Of a stretch of DNA of 64,000 bases, positions 21,776 to 32,394 are shown in pieces. Made by a program: the position numbers and the translations under genes. Numbering within the stretch: position 1 is the first letter of the stretch; each line of letters begins with the position of its first letter. The notes beneath the pieces were generated by a model that ran no database searches, was not told where the DNA came from, and saw only the letters and a list, made by a program, of their open reading frames with translations. Source of the DNA: Blastobasis lacticolella. Taxonomy: Eukaryota; Arthropoda; Insecta; Lepidoptera; Blastobasidae. The DNA is taken from NCBI GenBank assembly GCA_905147135.1, contig LR990045.1, forward strand, positions 19,940,173 through 20,004,172, written 5' to 3'.

Positions 21776-24099
21776 AATATAATAATAATAATAATAATAA
21801 TAATAGTTTATTTATCATCTTATAAAGTTACAAAATATAAATTTCACAATAAAACAAATATATATACACATACATACATATACACATACATATCAACAAA
21901 AGCGAAATCAAAATATATACGATGACAAATGGGCTTATGGCTCAGGGGAGCGTGACACAAGTCCCACACCCCTGCTATTCTGCCACTCCCCACAAAACAA
22001 CTACCTGCTAACACACACACACACAAAAAGTAGTAAAAAAATTAAAAAAAAATAAAAACTGGATATACATAAATAAAAAAGCACACAGCCACCAAAGCAT
22101 ATAACCAGCCACCCCACTGCGCAGCGTCACACCCCACACACCAGAGCCTGCTTCGACAGCAGCCAAGATTTACAATGTTTACTGAACGTATTTTTGGTGA
22201 CTCTGACTAGCCCCCTTATAGGTGGAGGCAAGTCGTTCCAAATCTTGGCTGCTGCATATTTGAAACAGCCCCTGGTGCGTGATAGGGAGCATAAGGGTAA
22301 TAGCAATTGCGGACCTCTATCACGAAGCCGAAGACCGTCGAAACGCTTCCATATTAATTTGTCAGTTAGATAGACCGGTTTCCTGTTACGTACAATCGAA
22401 TGGATAAAGGAAGCATATTTCAACGATCTTCGGTACTCCATACCCAAAATTCCTCTAGAAACCAAGTGAGGGGTTATATGCTCTCTTTTGCCAATACCGA
22501 AGCAATAGCGCACACAAGCATTCTGCACCCTTTGCACAGCTTTTGCTGTTTTATTATAAAGACAAAGCCCATACACGCAATCGCAATAATCCAAGTGCGA
22601 TAACACAAGAGCACTACACAGGTCCATGCGTATCCGGGAATTAAGAAATGGCCTAACCTTATACAGCGCGGAAAGCGAAGCATAACATTTGGGTAGTTTA
22701 CCCTGTATGTGTGCCTCGAACCGCAAGTCCTCGTCAAGGACTAAACCCAGACTCTTTACCGTAGCAGCGCTTCGGATGGTGTCCTGCCCAATTTTTATAA
22801 CCGGCTTTAATGCCTTCACCTTTGCAACCTGGTCCCTAGTCCCGGTGATAATATAAACAGTTTTTTGCGGATTTAACACTAAACCATTTCCACTGGCCCA
22901 ATCTGCAATACCGTTGAGATCCTCGTTCAGCTTGCTCGTAGCAAGAGCGACCCCTTCGTCTGACGGCTCAGTGTGTATGTAGACCTGCGTATCATCAGCA
23001 TACAGATGGTATAGGCAATTTGCGATCGAGGTCGTGATATCGGCTGTATATAACGTGAACAGTAGAGGCCCTAGAATTGACCCTTGAATTACACCCCTTT
23101 TCAGTGGAAGAGACTTCGAAAGCACCGACTCGCCACGCCCACTACAACACCGTACCATCTGCATCCGATTCTGAAAATATGACTCAAACCACGAACAAGC
23201 CAAAGATGAAATACCGTAGAATTTTAATTTAGCCAGTAAGAGTGGGACGTCAACGCAATCAAATGCTCTAGTGAAGTCCAGCAATACAAGAATTGTACTA
23301 CAACCATTATCTGATGCTAAAAGTATATCGTCTGTTATGTTGAGTAATGCCGTAGCGGTACTATGCCTTGCACGAAATCCGGATTGCAAAGCAGGGAGAA
23401 TGGCATTAGTTTCCAGGTATGAGCTCAATTGAAGCTGGACAGCTCTTTCGGCAACCTTGGATAGAGCAGGCAAGATACTAATGGGGCGAAGGTCCGCTGC
23501 ACTCTCGACACTTGGTTTTTTGGGAATTGGAGAAACAAGTGCAGTTTTCCATAAGCTTGGAAACTTACCTTTCAAAATTGACGAGTTAACAATAGCCCGG
23601 AGCGCAGGCAGAGAGTGCGGTAAAGTAAGCTCAATCATTTTCATGGATATCCCGTCAAACCCCATGGAGTTAGAAGAAAAATTACATATAATCCGCGCCA
23701 TTGTCGCCTCATCAATCGGGGAAAATTCAAAAGACGCTTCAGAGTATTTAGTGGATTGAAACTGTGCGATCAAACTAGAACAGTCCCCCGCAGCCGGCAA
23801 CCCACCCACGAACTGCGCGTTAAGCTTGTCCGGGTCAGCTAGTTCCCCAGGTAGGGGTGGTTGAACCTTGGGCTTAATAACATTGTTAATACCACGCCAC
23901 AATTTTGCGGGACTTTTTCCATTCAAACTGACCAAATGGGAGAAATAGGCCTGCTTCTCCCTAGCTAATGCTCCGTTGTAGGCGTTGCGAAGATCACGGT
24001 AGTGACGGCTTGCCACTTCCGAATTAGACTGCTTTGCGACCCGGCATGCCCTATCCCTGGCCGCACGCATGGCCCGGAGAGTGTCGGTCATCCACGGCG
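21776..24099 (-). mobile_element. CR1/L2-like LINE, 5'-truncated, inserted in the Helitron
   Basis: The 3' end is a (TTA)n run (21777-21805 on the plus strand) abutting Helitron codons. The 5' truncation point is next to the PWMT codons at 24097. Between them lie the reverse transcriptase frame (22127-24091) and about 350 bp of 3' UTR. The endonuclease half is absent. Helitron codons ending at 24100 and restarting at 21775 are contiguous in frame, so the insertion has no long target duplication. A short microsatellite tail in place of poly(A) is typical of CR1-type elements. Confidence 0.9.
22127..24097 (-). CDS. CR1/L2-like reverse transcriptase (no endonuclease), open for 654 codons
   Basis: The frame is unbroken from PWMT/MTDTLRAM at 24097-24091 to the stop at 22127. 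Motifs in order: MGFDGISMKMIE, ADLRPISILPALSKVAERA, QSGFRARHSTATALL, LLDFTRAFDCVDVPLLLAKL, LPLKRGVIQGSILGPLLFTL and the catalytic HLYADDTQVYI. Then NGLVLNPQKT, VKSLGLVLDEDL, and the C-terminal LSHLDYCDCVYG, RRSLKYASF and FKYAAAKIWNDLPPPIRG. This arrangement is that of CR1/L2/Kiri-type elements. A full element would have an endonuclease of 200-plus residues upstream, lost by truncation at insertion. The uninterrupted frame contrasts with the broken Helitron around it and indicates a younger insertion. Confidence 0.88.
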   Translation of the reverse strand, partial: PWMTDTLRAMRAARDRACRVAKQSNSEVASRHYRDLRNAYNGALAREKQAYFSHLVSLNGKSPAKLWRGINNVIKPKVQPPLPGELADPDKLNAQFVGGLPAAGDCSSLIAQFQSTKYSEASFEFSPIDEATMARIICNFSSNSMGFDGISMKMIELTLPHSLPALRAIVNSSILKGKFPSLWKTALVSPIPKKPSVESAADLRPISILPALSKVAERAVQLQLSSYLETNAILPALQSGFRARHSTATALLNITDDILLASDNGCSTILVLLDFTRAFDCVDVPLLLAKLKFYGISSLACSWFESYFQNRMQMVRCCSGRGESVLSKSLPLKRGVIQGSILGPLLFTLYTADITTSIANCLYHLYADDTQVYIHTEPSDEGVALATSKLNEDLNGIADWASGNGLVLNPQKTVYIITGTRDQVAKVKALKPVIKIGQDTIRSAATVKSLGLVLDEDLRFEAHIQGKLPKCYASLSALYKVRPFLNSRIRMDLCSALVLSHLDYCDCVYGLCLYNKTAKAVQRVQNACVRYCFGIGKREHITPHLVSRGILGMEYRRSLKYASFIHSIVRNRKPVYLTDKLIWKRFDGLRLRDRGPQLLLPLCSLSRTRGCFKYAAAKIWNDLPPPIRGLVRVTKNTFSKHCKSWLLSKQALVCGV

Positions 24100-26116
24100 C
24101 AGGGTCATATCATGCGGACGGCACGGTATCGCATGGACGATGTTTTGTTGCCGATTCGGGGAAGGCAATCCAAAATCTGCTAAATGCTTGTCGTTCAGTT
24201 CCAAAAGCTTGTTTTCTATTTGTATCAAGCCTTCGTTGTGTACGTCACAATCCTGATCTTGTTGTTGAGCTGCACGTCTGATGTCCTCACACAAATCGTC
24301 TTTGAAAGTGTCCCATAATTTGAGAGGTTCAGAGGGGAAACAAAATAATAAAATGACCACAAACAGCTCTCTCAACTTTAACGGGCAGTCAGAAACCGAA
24401 GCTTCTCTCAAAGTCATCTCCCATTGGTTGTCATTTTCTAGTAAACCTAAATCTCTGCAAGCAGCTTGGTATGTTTCTTTAACAATGCCATCAACGGTTT
24501 TTAAGTCTTGGAACGATGTCGGGCCACGCACATGATGAAGTAATATCCTGGATAAAAGCACTCGGATTGAGAAGGATGGACGCTGTACACTCGGCCCAAC
24601 GCCGCATCTTTTTTTACACCGGGATGACCGACTACGTCTTGGCCGCGTTTCCTTCTTGAGAATTTGTCAATAATGAGGGACCTCATGATAGAGTAACGTT
24701 TTGGCAAATTCATCACTGCGACACAGGTCAAAAAACGCCGTGAGAGTCGTTTTTGGTGGATTTTCAATTACACGTTGTATATTTTCAGCTGAAAAATATA
24801 CCCGTTGCCCATTTTCTAAGTGTACAGCCAAGTGAACAACGGTGGGGTGTCGATCGTGAATAGGAAACTCTAAAAATCTCCACACTGCCTCCGATGTACT
24901 AATGTACCGTCCGTTCAAATAATTTTCCACTTCGTCGTGAGCATTTCTGATACCGAAAGTGGCTTGGTCCGATCCTTTGTTGATGTATTTGCAAATATAC
25001 TTAATTGCTTGGACGGAATGGCAGAATTCAACGTTTATGTGAGCATTAAAAAATCGCAATAAAATTGGAGAATATGGAACGATCCACCTGTTGTCTATGT
25101 TGACCGTTCTGCCTCGGATGTTTAAAGTAGCGACCTGACCTCCGTTGCTGGAGTCGCGACGTCGATATACGGGATATCCGTCCTCACCGGTCTGGGTCTC
25201 ATTTATGAATCGTCGTGGGTATTTTTTTGAGCATATGCCATTCTTTATGCATGGTGAATTCAAATTTTCTTGGCCACATGGCCCGTGTATCATATTTTTT
25301 GTGACTATGTCAAATAACACTGGGTCTTCGTCTTTATTAGGCAGCTCAGCGACGATTATTTCGTCGATCTGATCGGGCTGTATTTTTGTCTCCAGCCAAA
25401 ACAACATATGACAATGCGGCAATCCTCTTTTTTGCCATTCAACACTAAGCATATAACATTTGACCGGTCCAAAAATCGCGTCTTTCGTGAATATTTTTAT
25501 AATTTTTTTCATTTTTAGATGGAATACTCGAGCAATGATGTCATGCCGGTCGAAAGACCGTTGGCCGGGGAAAAGTTCCTGCTTTATCTCTTCCCATTCA
25601 GGGTTGCACGTAAAAGTGACGAATAGATCTGGCCGGCCGTGGTTGCGCACATAGGACATAGCATCATGCGTCTTTTCGTTTAGAAACCTCGCACATCCAG
25701 TAAATGATGACGGTAAGATGACGCGCTGTCCGATGTCGGCGGCATTCACGCTTGCGTCTTGGTTTAAACCATCCCTCAGATGAATATAGTCATCTGCTCT
25801 AAGTTTTTGTTGGTTTCGCCTTATAAAATTTAATCGTTCCGAAATCATCTTTGCCATCATATCCACACAATACTGACTAAACAAATCCTTGTAATAGTGC
25901 AGCGAATTAAATTGACTGGTCCTAATCATTAAGCGGTATGCGTAATATTACATGCATGATACAGTTTTATTTCTTAAGGAATCCTGTTGAGGAATAGTTA
26001 AGTAATATCCGTCGTCTCCTGATACGAACATTAGCGGATATTGTAACGGATCATAAGCCCTATGCAATTCCGACACTCGCTTCAGCTGCCCGTCTCTACC
26101 GTGCAGCACTATATCT

Positions 26117-26475
26117 AGAAAGAAAGAAAGAAAGAAAGAAAGAACATTTATTGACACAAACAACAACACCACAACATAAAAATAACAGTAATCCAAAAAT
26201 ACATTAAAAGAACACAATCATTAAAACATTAAATACACACGGAGACTACACAGCGCCGATGCATATACCCACTTGGTCTTTGTATTTGTTGTGAAGTGAT
26301 AAAGTGTTGTGGTGGTGTGTTTGTGCAAAAAGGACCTCACTCAGCATTATGCCCCGGCGTGAACCGGAGCGCTGGTTTTCAGTGAGGCCTGCTGAGCGAG
26401 GCACGGACAAATGTACATAACATATATGGAATACAAATATATACTAAATATACTACTTATACCGGTCATAATGAG
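26117..26475. mobile_element. Repeat D inserted in the Helitron, AGAT target duplication
   Basis: Begins with (AGAA)n and ACATTTATTGACACAAACAA. It is flanked by ATCT at 26113-26116 and 26476-26479 (AGAT on the coding strand). Removing it restores the Helitron codons GPRD-IVLH, which fixes both edges. Relatives are at 34746-35042, 1556-1610 (start only) and perhaps 56345. An internal GGAGCGCTGGTTTTCAGTG segment resembles CAGCGCTGGTATTCTGTGG of the 34746 copy. No coding capacity is seen; the class is probably a short retroposon. Confidence 0.75.
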
Positions 26476-27189
26476 ATCTCTGGGGCCTTTGTCGTCATCA
26501 ACCAAGAGAACGGCCACTTCGTTGACGGAAGGCGCGTTGTATCTGCCTCGGTGTTCTGCTTGAGGTGTGCGGTCAGCGTGAATAATTAATTTGAAATTCT
26601 CTGGAGATGTCGATTCGATACTTTGTTTAAAACTTCGTATGTAAACGTTGTGACTATTCAACATGGTCTGCAATTCGTTGATCAAATCCAGTTTTAGCAT
26701 AGGAGCCATGTTAGAGCGCAAAGATAGTTGGTCAGCATCGGAAATAAAATATATCTGCAGAAATTGTGGGCTTTGTCCGGATGGCGGCAGGAGGCTGCCT
26801 ATGAGGTGATAAACCTGTCCCTCTACCTTAAAGGTTGGCATGAAATTCCCCTCCCTAATTTCTTTCGCCCCGAACGATGTCATCTGAAACAGATTATTGT
26901 AACGACGTGCGTTTTTTAAAAAATGCGCGGATAGTGTACTATTGTTCGTCAGAAGGCTTTTGATTGGTTCTGGAGGCTCTACGATACTGGAAAGTATTAC
27001 TTTTCCAGCCGCGCAACACATACCAATTGCTTCGTCTCTCCATTTTTTCGCGGAACATTTAGGGCATATCTTATCCATCGCTCCAATTTGAATGCTGTTT
27101 TGATCGGCGTAGTTAATTTGTGGATCGTAGCTGAATGCCGATCTATTGATGTGAGTTGAAATCCCATCACGCCTTCTAATTGCTACTGC

Positions 27190-27735
27190 ACGTTGTCTCT
27201 CTCTGTGTGCCGTAAGTCGTTGCGAGCGGTCACCGCTAGACTCTCGGGCACGTGTCTGTGAGTTTCTGGCTCTCAGTCCAGCAAGCCGCTGCGAGCGTTC
27301 GGTGCTAGATTCTCTGGCACGTGCCCGCGAGTCTCTATCTCTGTTTCCAGCAAGGCGTTGTGAACGTTCGGAGCTCGACTCTCGTTCGTAAATCTGAGAA
27401 GATCGTTCATTTTGTTCTGCAAGGCGAAGTGAGCGTTCGACACTGCACTCTCTTGCCCGTGTTTGCGAAATTCTTGTTCGATTTTCGTCAAGGCGTTGCG
27501 CGCGTTCTGCGCTCGACTGTCTTTCGCGAACCTCTGACGATCTGACATTTTGATTTGCAAGACGAATCGAACGATCGGCGCTACTTTCCCTTGCGCGAGC
27601 TTGCGAGGTTCGCTCTCTATTCTCAGCAAGTCGCTGCGAGCGTTCGGCGCTAGATTCTCTGGCCCGTGATTGTGATGCATATTCTCTTTGACTTTCGACT
27701 CGATCAGAATATTCTGAAGATGATTCTCCAACACG
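27190..27735 (-). repeat. 69-bp coding tandem array in the Helitron N-terminus
   Basis: In the frame shared with the downstream MDKICPKC region, seven 23-residue units and a degenerate first unit follow one another without gaps. Typical units are RESSAERSQRLAENRERT..., RESSADRSIRLANQNVRS... and RECSVERSLRLAEQNERS.... Arginine and serine/glutamate periodicity suggests a charged helical rod. Comparable arginine-rich N-terminal repeats occur in other insect Helitron proteins; their role is unknown. Confidence 0.85.
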
Positions 27736-27800
27736 CCGAATCTTTGCTTATCTCGCTTGGGAGCTATGTTGAGATAATTGGGACCTTTTTTTTTAGGCAT

Positions 27801-28600
27801 AATTGTTTGAAAGTTTTGGTTTTCAAGTAAAATAAATAAGAATATTAATTTGATTTTAATATGAACAGTTTATTGAATAGAAGTTTTCATAAAAAAATAC
27901 ATACAATACTTAAATAGGTGCTTTAAAAAGAGTGTGACACTGCTATAAAAATAAACTGTCAAGGTTTAATCAAGTAATTTATGCGCAGTTTTGAAAATAA
28001 CTCCTAATCGATAGAAAGAAAATGTGCTCTATCTGAAATGTTCTATGGAAAAATCTAAATGTTCAATATCGGTAGCGTCCGCTGCGTAAGGAGCCGACCG
28101 CGCGATTGCGCCGCGCGGCTACCTATCTTACAGACGTGCACGCCCCACTCCTGTATTTCAGTGCCCCCTCCACCCCGCCCGCCGCGATGCCCGGCGCGCT
28201 TTTCAGACTGAATCGCAAACAACGGCCACGGCGCTATGGCGGTTTTGTTTACTGTTTGAATTTTTTAATTCGTAATATCTTTTGAATGGAAAGTCCAATT
28301 TAAATAATTTAAAAACTATTTTATAGGTAGTTAAATGGTCTTGACCATAAAATAATTTATTTGGATAAGCGACTAGCTCCACTAATGCAGTGCAGTGCAC
28401 TGCGCGGCGCACCACGCAGTGCCACGTCACGGTGACAACAAAGAAAACGGTGGTGTTATTCTGGTTTTTCACGTTAGGCAATGATCGCACGAGAGATTTA
28501 CGAATGATTGTGAGTTAGGCAACGTTTGCACGAGAGCTTTTTCGACGCTTTTACGCGCGTTATTTTAAACGACTCGCATGATTATTGACCTTATGTCGAC
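27801..28600. other. No gene; one GC-rich palindrome
   Basis: Upstream of the Helitron start. At 28385-28425 ATGCAGTGCAGTGCACTGCG and CGCACCACGCAGTGCCAC form a GC-rich, partly self-complementary block like those at 31725-31850. The 95-codon minus frame at 28203-28490 runs through it and has no recognisable family. Confidence 0.45.
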
Positions 28601-28604
28601 CTTA

Positions 28605-28735
28605 TGTATGGAGGTCAGTTGGCAGTCGTTCCACTGTAATTGCCTGATCTGCTAAATCTTGGATCATAGTCAAAGCGGGCCCCGGGTCCTCGCGTGCGAG
28701 AGCACAAACAGGATTTGACGCCAAGATCATCATTA
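28605..28735 (+). repeat. SINE-B 3' half
   Basis: GGAGGTCAGTTGGCAGTCGT, ATTGCCTGATCTGCTAAATC, CGAGAGCACAAACAGG, GACGCCAAGATCATCAT. Truncated at its 5' side. It ends tail-to-tail against the RTE-like fragment that follows on the other strand. Confidence 0.7.
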
Positions 28736-28737
28736 TC

Positions 28738-28937
28738 ATCGTCTTGGTGTTAAATTTCGGTTGCCAGGAGTCCGCCTTCCTACTCCTCTTGGTCCACTTC
28801 GCTCGGTCTTCGGTATCCTTGGTGGTGAGTTTGTTGGCACGCATGTCGTTCTTATCGACGTCTAGCCATCGCTTCGTGAGTTGAACTCTCCTTCCCGTGC
28901 CTAGCGGGCTGGCATGGTCAGACATTATTGTCCCCAC
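28738..28937 (-). pseudogene. RTE-like C-terminal remnant with its 3' end
   Basis: The minus frame reads GRRVQLTKRWLDVDKNDMRA then TTKDTEDRAKWTKRSRKADS, a clear RTE-clade C-terminus. The sequence after it, CAACCGAAATTTAACACCAA then GACGATGAT, resembles the SINE-B 3' end. About 60 residues survive. Confidence 0.75.
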
Positions 28938-28939
28938 GT

Positions 28940-30160
28940 AATTTGCCGTTTAATTTCCTTACTATCATTATCCGCATCTTGTCTCTCACGTTCCGTTTAG
29001 AGTAATCTGATCGATTATAATCGTATGGTGCAGGATGTTTTTCAACAAGCTCATAAAACATTATATTGAAGTCAACATCATCATAATGACGCCACGATGA
29101 TTATTTAATTTATATTATTGTCAATGCTACATTGACATTACAATTTGTGTGCCGTTTTTGTAACCTTGATCTGGCTCAGGTTAATATTTGATTATAACAT
29201 AATGGTGACATCCTGAAAACCTGCTGAAAACGGTCCGGATACATTTCCAGGTTTACCATCAACTGGTAAGTCTATTGTTTTCACCGGCAATATTTACGTC
29301 GGGGTCGTCTACATTATTGCATATTAACCATCTGCAGTACGGCCAACATGTCTTCATCCCCGGAAGAAGACATAATTTTACTTTAAAATCTTTGAAAACG
29401 AATTTTTTCTTTGGAGGTTTACTTCTGACAGGTGTCCATAGATTCACCATCTGTAGACCGTGGTAAGTCATTCCATATTTTAACTAAAAAGTATAACATC
29501 AGTAATATCTAAAGAAATTGAACCATGCAACTTCCGCGAATACTATACTATAAATGATTCTTTTTACCCGACTACGATGGAGCTAAGGGAGGGTAATGAA
29601 GTTAACAATATATGTATGTAAAGTTGATAAACGTGGAAGAATCGACAGAGATTTGTCAGGACCATAGCAAGTGGAACAATGTCGTCTCTGTCGTATGTCG
29701 TCAATGTCGTACTCTTGCGGGGGAAAGGGGTTTGTGTGTATGTATGTTTATATGAATGTTTGTATGGATGTTTATTCTAGCTCAAAAACTACTTGGCCGA
29801 TTTTCGTTAAAAGCGTATTGATTGTCCGATGGTTACAGGCTCTATGATAATACATTCAATTAAATTATCTTGAGGATATAAGAACATAAAAACTTCAAAA
29901 TTTTTAAATTCAGAAGATTGATTCGGTCATGTTAGGAATTTTTATTCACATTGATTGATTCTGTTGTAGGATAAACCGCACTGCTTAAATTTGTCCTCAA
30001 CTGGTTGAAGACATGATTTTGGGACAATATTACGACAAAATGTTTTAAAACGTAGTAATTTTGAATTTTGAATTTCTGTCCTTTACGAATGTTTACTTAA
30101 ACTGAGTGTATACCACGGTGGCTCATTCAAAACTATAACTACAAAGTATAACATCAGTAG
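28940..30160. other. No recognisable gene
   Basis: AT-rich. Short open frames at 29259-29471 lack family features. CAAAAACTACTTGGCCGATTTTCG near 29783 is a short block often found near insect repeat ends, without assignable limits. Confidence 0.45.
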
Positions 30161-30162
30161 TA

Positions 30163-30825
30163 AGTATTTATTTATTTATTTATTCAAGTAAGGTACACCT
30201 GCAGAACACATATTGTTACGTCATAGGTAAACAGTTTACATTAAAGTTATTCTAATACGAGTCCCATATTGGTGACACAACATTCTCGTTCAGTGTCATT
30301 TAAAACTAAATAAAATAAAGAAAAAGGAATTTAGTATAAACTAAACATAAAAAATTAAATAATGTTAAACAAAGCAACTTAAAACTATAAAAAATCATAA
30401 ACAAACTTTTTGAAACTGCCAAGAGAATTGGAAAAGAGATCAATTTTTGACGATTTTTGTTGGAATCCGTTATAGGTTTGACATATGCGGGAGGCAGGAG
30501 AGTGAGATCCGATATTCGTCTTAGCTATTGAACTACTTGTTAATATTCGAGGCATCGGTTTTCTAGGTAAGTTAAATGGTACGCTTAATGAGAAGTGTTC
30601 TAGAAGGTCACTGCAGCCAGTATGCCCATTGAGCACTTTAAACAGCAGTGACAGGTCATGCGCAGTGCGGCGTTTCCGCAACGATACCATTCTAAAATGC
30701 AGACAGCGCTGCTCGTATGGACGTCGGTGTGAAATTTCTGACGATATGTAAGCGATGTGTCGGGTAAAGGACCTTTGTATACTTTCAATATAAAGAGAGT
30801 GAATATAACTTAAATTACTCGGAAA
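30163..30825 (-). pseudogene. LINE reverse transcriptase C-terminal fragment with AAAT-type tail
   Basis: The minus frame from about 30800 reads YIESIQRSFTRHIAYISSEI, then RRPYEQRCLHFRMVSLRKRR, TAHDLSLLFKVLNGHTGC and a stop at 30385. Q(R/x)xFTRxI...YExR...L..LxxRRxxxDLxLLFKxLNG is the standard C-terminal layout of Jockey-superfamily reverse transcriptases. The 3' side ends in an (AAAT)n run on the element strand (30163-30185). The polymerase core is missing by 5' truncation. Confidence 0.7.
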
Positions 30826-30889
30826 CCATTGCTCTTAGAAAACTGGATCCTAAAAAAAAATGATAGTGCCCGTCGATATCTATAAGTAT

Positions 30890-31335
30890 TTGCTGTTCTG
30901 GAACAAGCGTTTTAAGGCAAATAGTTTCAGAGTTATTACAGTTTTAAGATTGACAGCTGTCATACGGAATGTAAATCTCGACTATCATTTCTCTTCAGGA
31001 ACTAGTGTTCAAGGAGCGATAGTTTCAGAGTTATTACAGTATTAAGTTTGACAGCTGTCAACCGAAATGTAGATGTCGACGAGCACTATCATTTCTCTTC
31101 AGAAACTAGTGTTCTAGAAGTGATAGTTTAAGAGTTATTACAGTATTAAGTTTGACAGCTGTCAACCTAAATGTAGATGTCGACGAGCACTATCATTTCT
31201 CTTTAGGAACTAGTATTCTAGCACCAATAGTTTCAGAGTTATTACAGTTTTAAGTGTGACAGGTGCCATCCAAAATGTAGATTTCTACGAGTACCAGCAT
31301 TTCTTTTTAGAAACTAGTGTTCTAGAACCAAACAT
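30890..31335. repeat. 104-bp tandem repeat, about four units
   Basis: The word AACTAGT starts units at 31000, 31104, 31208 and 31312, exactly 104 bp apart, with a diverged unit before 31000. Each unit contains TTTCAGAGTTATTACAGT, then GACAGCTGTCA (or a variant) and ATCATTTCTCTTCAG. The GACAGCTGTC in the second and third units is a perfect 10-bp palindrome with a CAGCTG core. There is no open frame across the units. Confidence 0.9.
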
Positions 31336-31549
31336 GCCTTATTTATAATTCGGGATGAACTGAGAAGAGAATGACGACAGGATCACGAAAGCGAAACAAC
31401 TTCCATAATGTTAAAGAATCAGAAAAAGGGGAGGGGCTTACGCATCAGCTGTCAAACTTTCTTTGACAAGGTCGGTTTCCTATTTCATTCACACGCGTTG
31501 TATCTGTACTAAAAAAAGTAGACAGATATATGTGTGTTAACTGTGTCAC

Positions 31550-32297
31550 ATAAAGAGGAAAGATTCGAACTGTTGGTAAAAAGAAACAGTCAGATGTGAC
31601 GTTTCATGTTGACATCTACTGACATCGCACCGCACGCTGCACGATGGGGTCAAATTGAAAAACGTAGACAAAATTCATACAGAACAGACATTTCGGGCTT
31701 CAATTGCGGGTGTTGCCCCATCATGCAGTGCGCCGCGCGGCGCGCTGCACAGTGGGACATTCCGCCATCTGTCAATGTACTTGCATACAAATTGCTCGGC
31801 GTGTAACAAGTTTTGCCACATCGTGCAGTGCACTGCGCAGCGCACTGCATGAGTGTGCGTTCAAGATAAGGATTAATATAAACACATATATAGCATGGTT
31901 TGAATTTGGTTAGCATTTTCATTAATGTTTAAAATGAAAAAAGTTGTTGTAGTGACATAACTACAATAGTAGGACATATGCTACCGCGAAGTTTTTCGTA
32001 GACATTATGATGTTCTTCAATATTGTTGTACATTATTTTGTTCTATCGCTAATAGTTTCGGCAGCGCATTCGACGAAAGACATTTTAAGACTCATTTTTC
32101 TACACCTTCGGTTACATTGTTCAAATTTAACCAAGGATCCCTAATTTTTTTCAAAATGAAATGTAGCCTATGTCAAATTGGAAGAATGTAGCATTCTATT
32201 GGTGAAAGAATTTTTTAAATCGGCCCATGTACTTTTTGAGCCTATTCATTACAAACATACAAACATACAAAAATAGGTACAAATCTTTCCTCTTTAT
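31550..32297. mobile_element. Inverted-repeat element with GC-rich palindromes inside
   Basis: ATAAAGAGGAAAGATT at 31550-31565 is perfectly inverted at 32282-32297. The right end also has ATTACAAACATACAAACATAC just inside, a block common near ends of insect repeats. Inside are three related GC-rich palindromic blocks (near 31630, 31725-31760 and 31825-31850). No protein is recognised. It is probably a non-autonomous DNA element of about 750 bp; no target duplication was identified. Confidence 0.5.
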
Positions 32298-32394
32298 AAT
32301 ATTAGTGTAGATTGATTGCTAAACGTATTACAACGATAGGTACAACTATTTCACGTACGACAGAAATAATAATAATAAATAATCGTGGACAAAT

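Larger units (their letters stand above)
21584..27800 (-). mobile_element. Helitron, degenerate and twice interrupted
   Basis: Minus-strand rolling-circle transposon covering the Rep part and the start of the helicase. Order from its 5' side: start region (27800), a 23-residue repeat array, zinc-binding N region, Rep nuclease, helicase linker, then Walker A. A D repeat (26117-26475) and a CR1-like LINE (21776-24099) are inserted. The remainder of the helicase beyond 21584 is missing: the frame ends soon after the Walker A motif. Neither a 5' TC end nor a 3' CTRR hairpin was located, so the true boundaries are unknown. Confidence 0.9.
24100..27800 (-). pseudogene. Helitron Rep/helicase N-terminal part, multiple lesions
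   Basis: A start region MPKKKGPNYLNIAPKRDKQR (27800) precedes a one-base frame change near 27745. The next frame has eight units like RESSAERSQRLAENRERT, then MDKICPKCSAKKW with a CCAAGKV zinc-type region, and is open until the D insertion at 26475. It resumes at 26112 (IVLHGRDGQLKRV). A stop at 25948-25950 precedes YYAYRLMIRTSQF. The Rep domain shows FVTFTCNPEWEEIKQE, the two-histidine RGLPHCHMLFWLE and the tyrosine motif KYICKYINKG. Further frame changes occur near 24665 (after LLYHEVPHY) and near 24550 (after SQSECFY). The frame then runs LLHHVRGPTSFQDLKT to PHDMTL at 24100. The Rep nicks and joins single strands in transposition; this copy cannot make it intact. Confidence 0.9.

Noticed and set aside
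27273..27800. 175-codon minus frame as one continuous protein
   Set aside because: Only its first ~18 residues (MPKKKGPNYLNIAPKRDK) look like the Helitron start. Beyond about 27745 the real repeat array lies in a different frame that continues into MDKICPKC.
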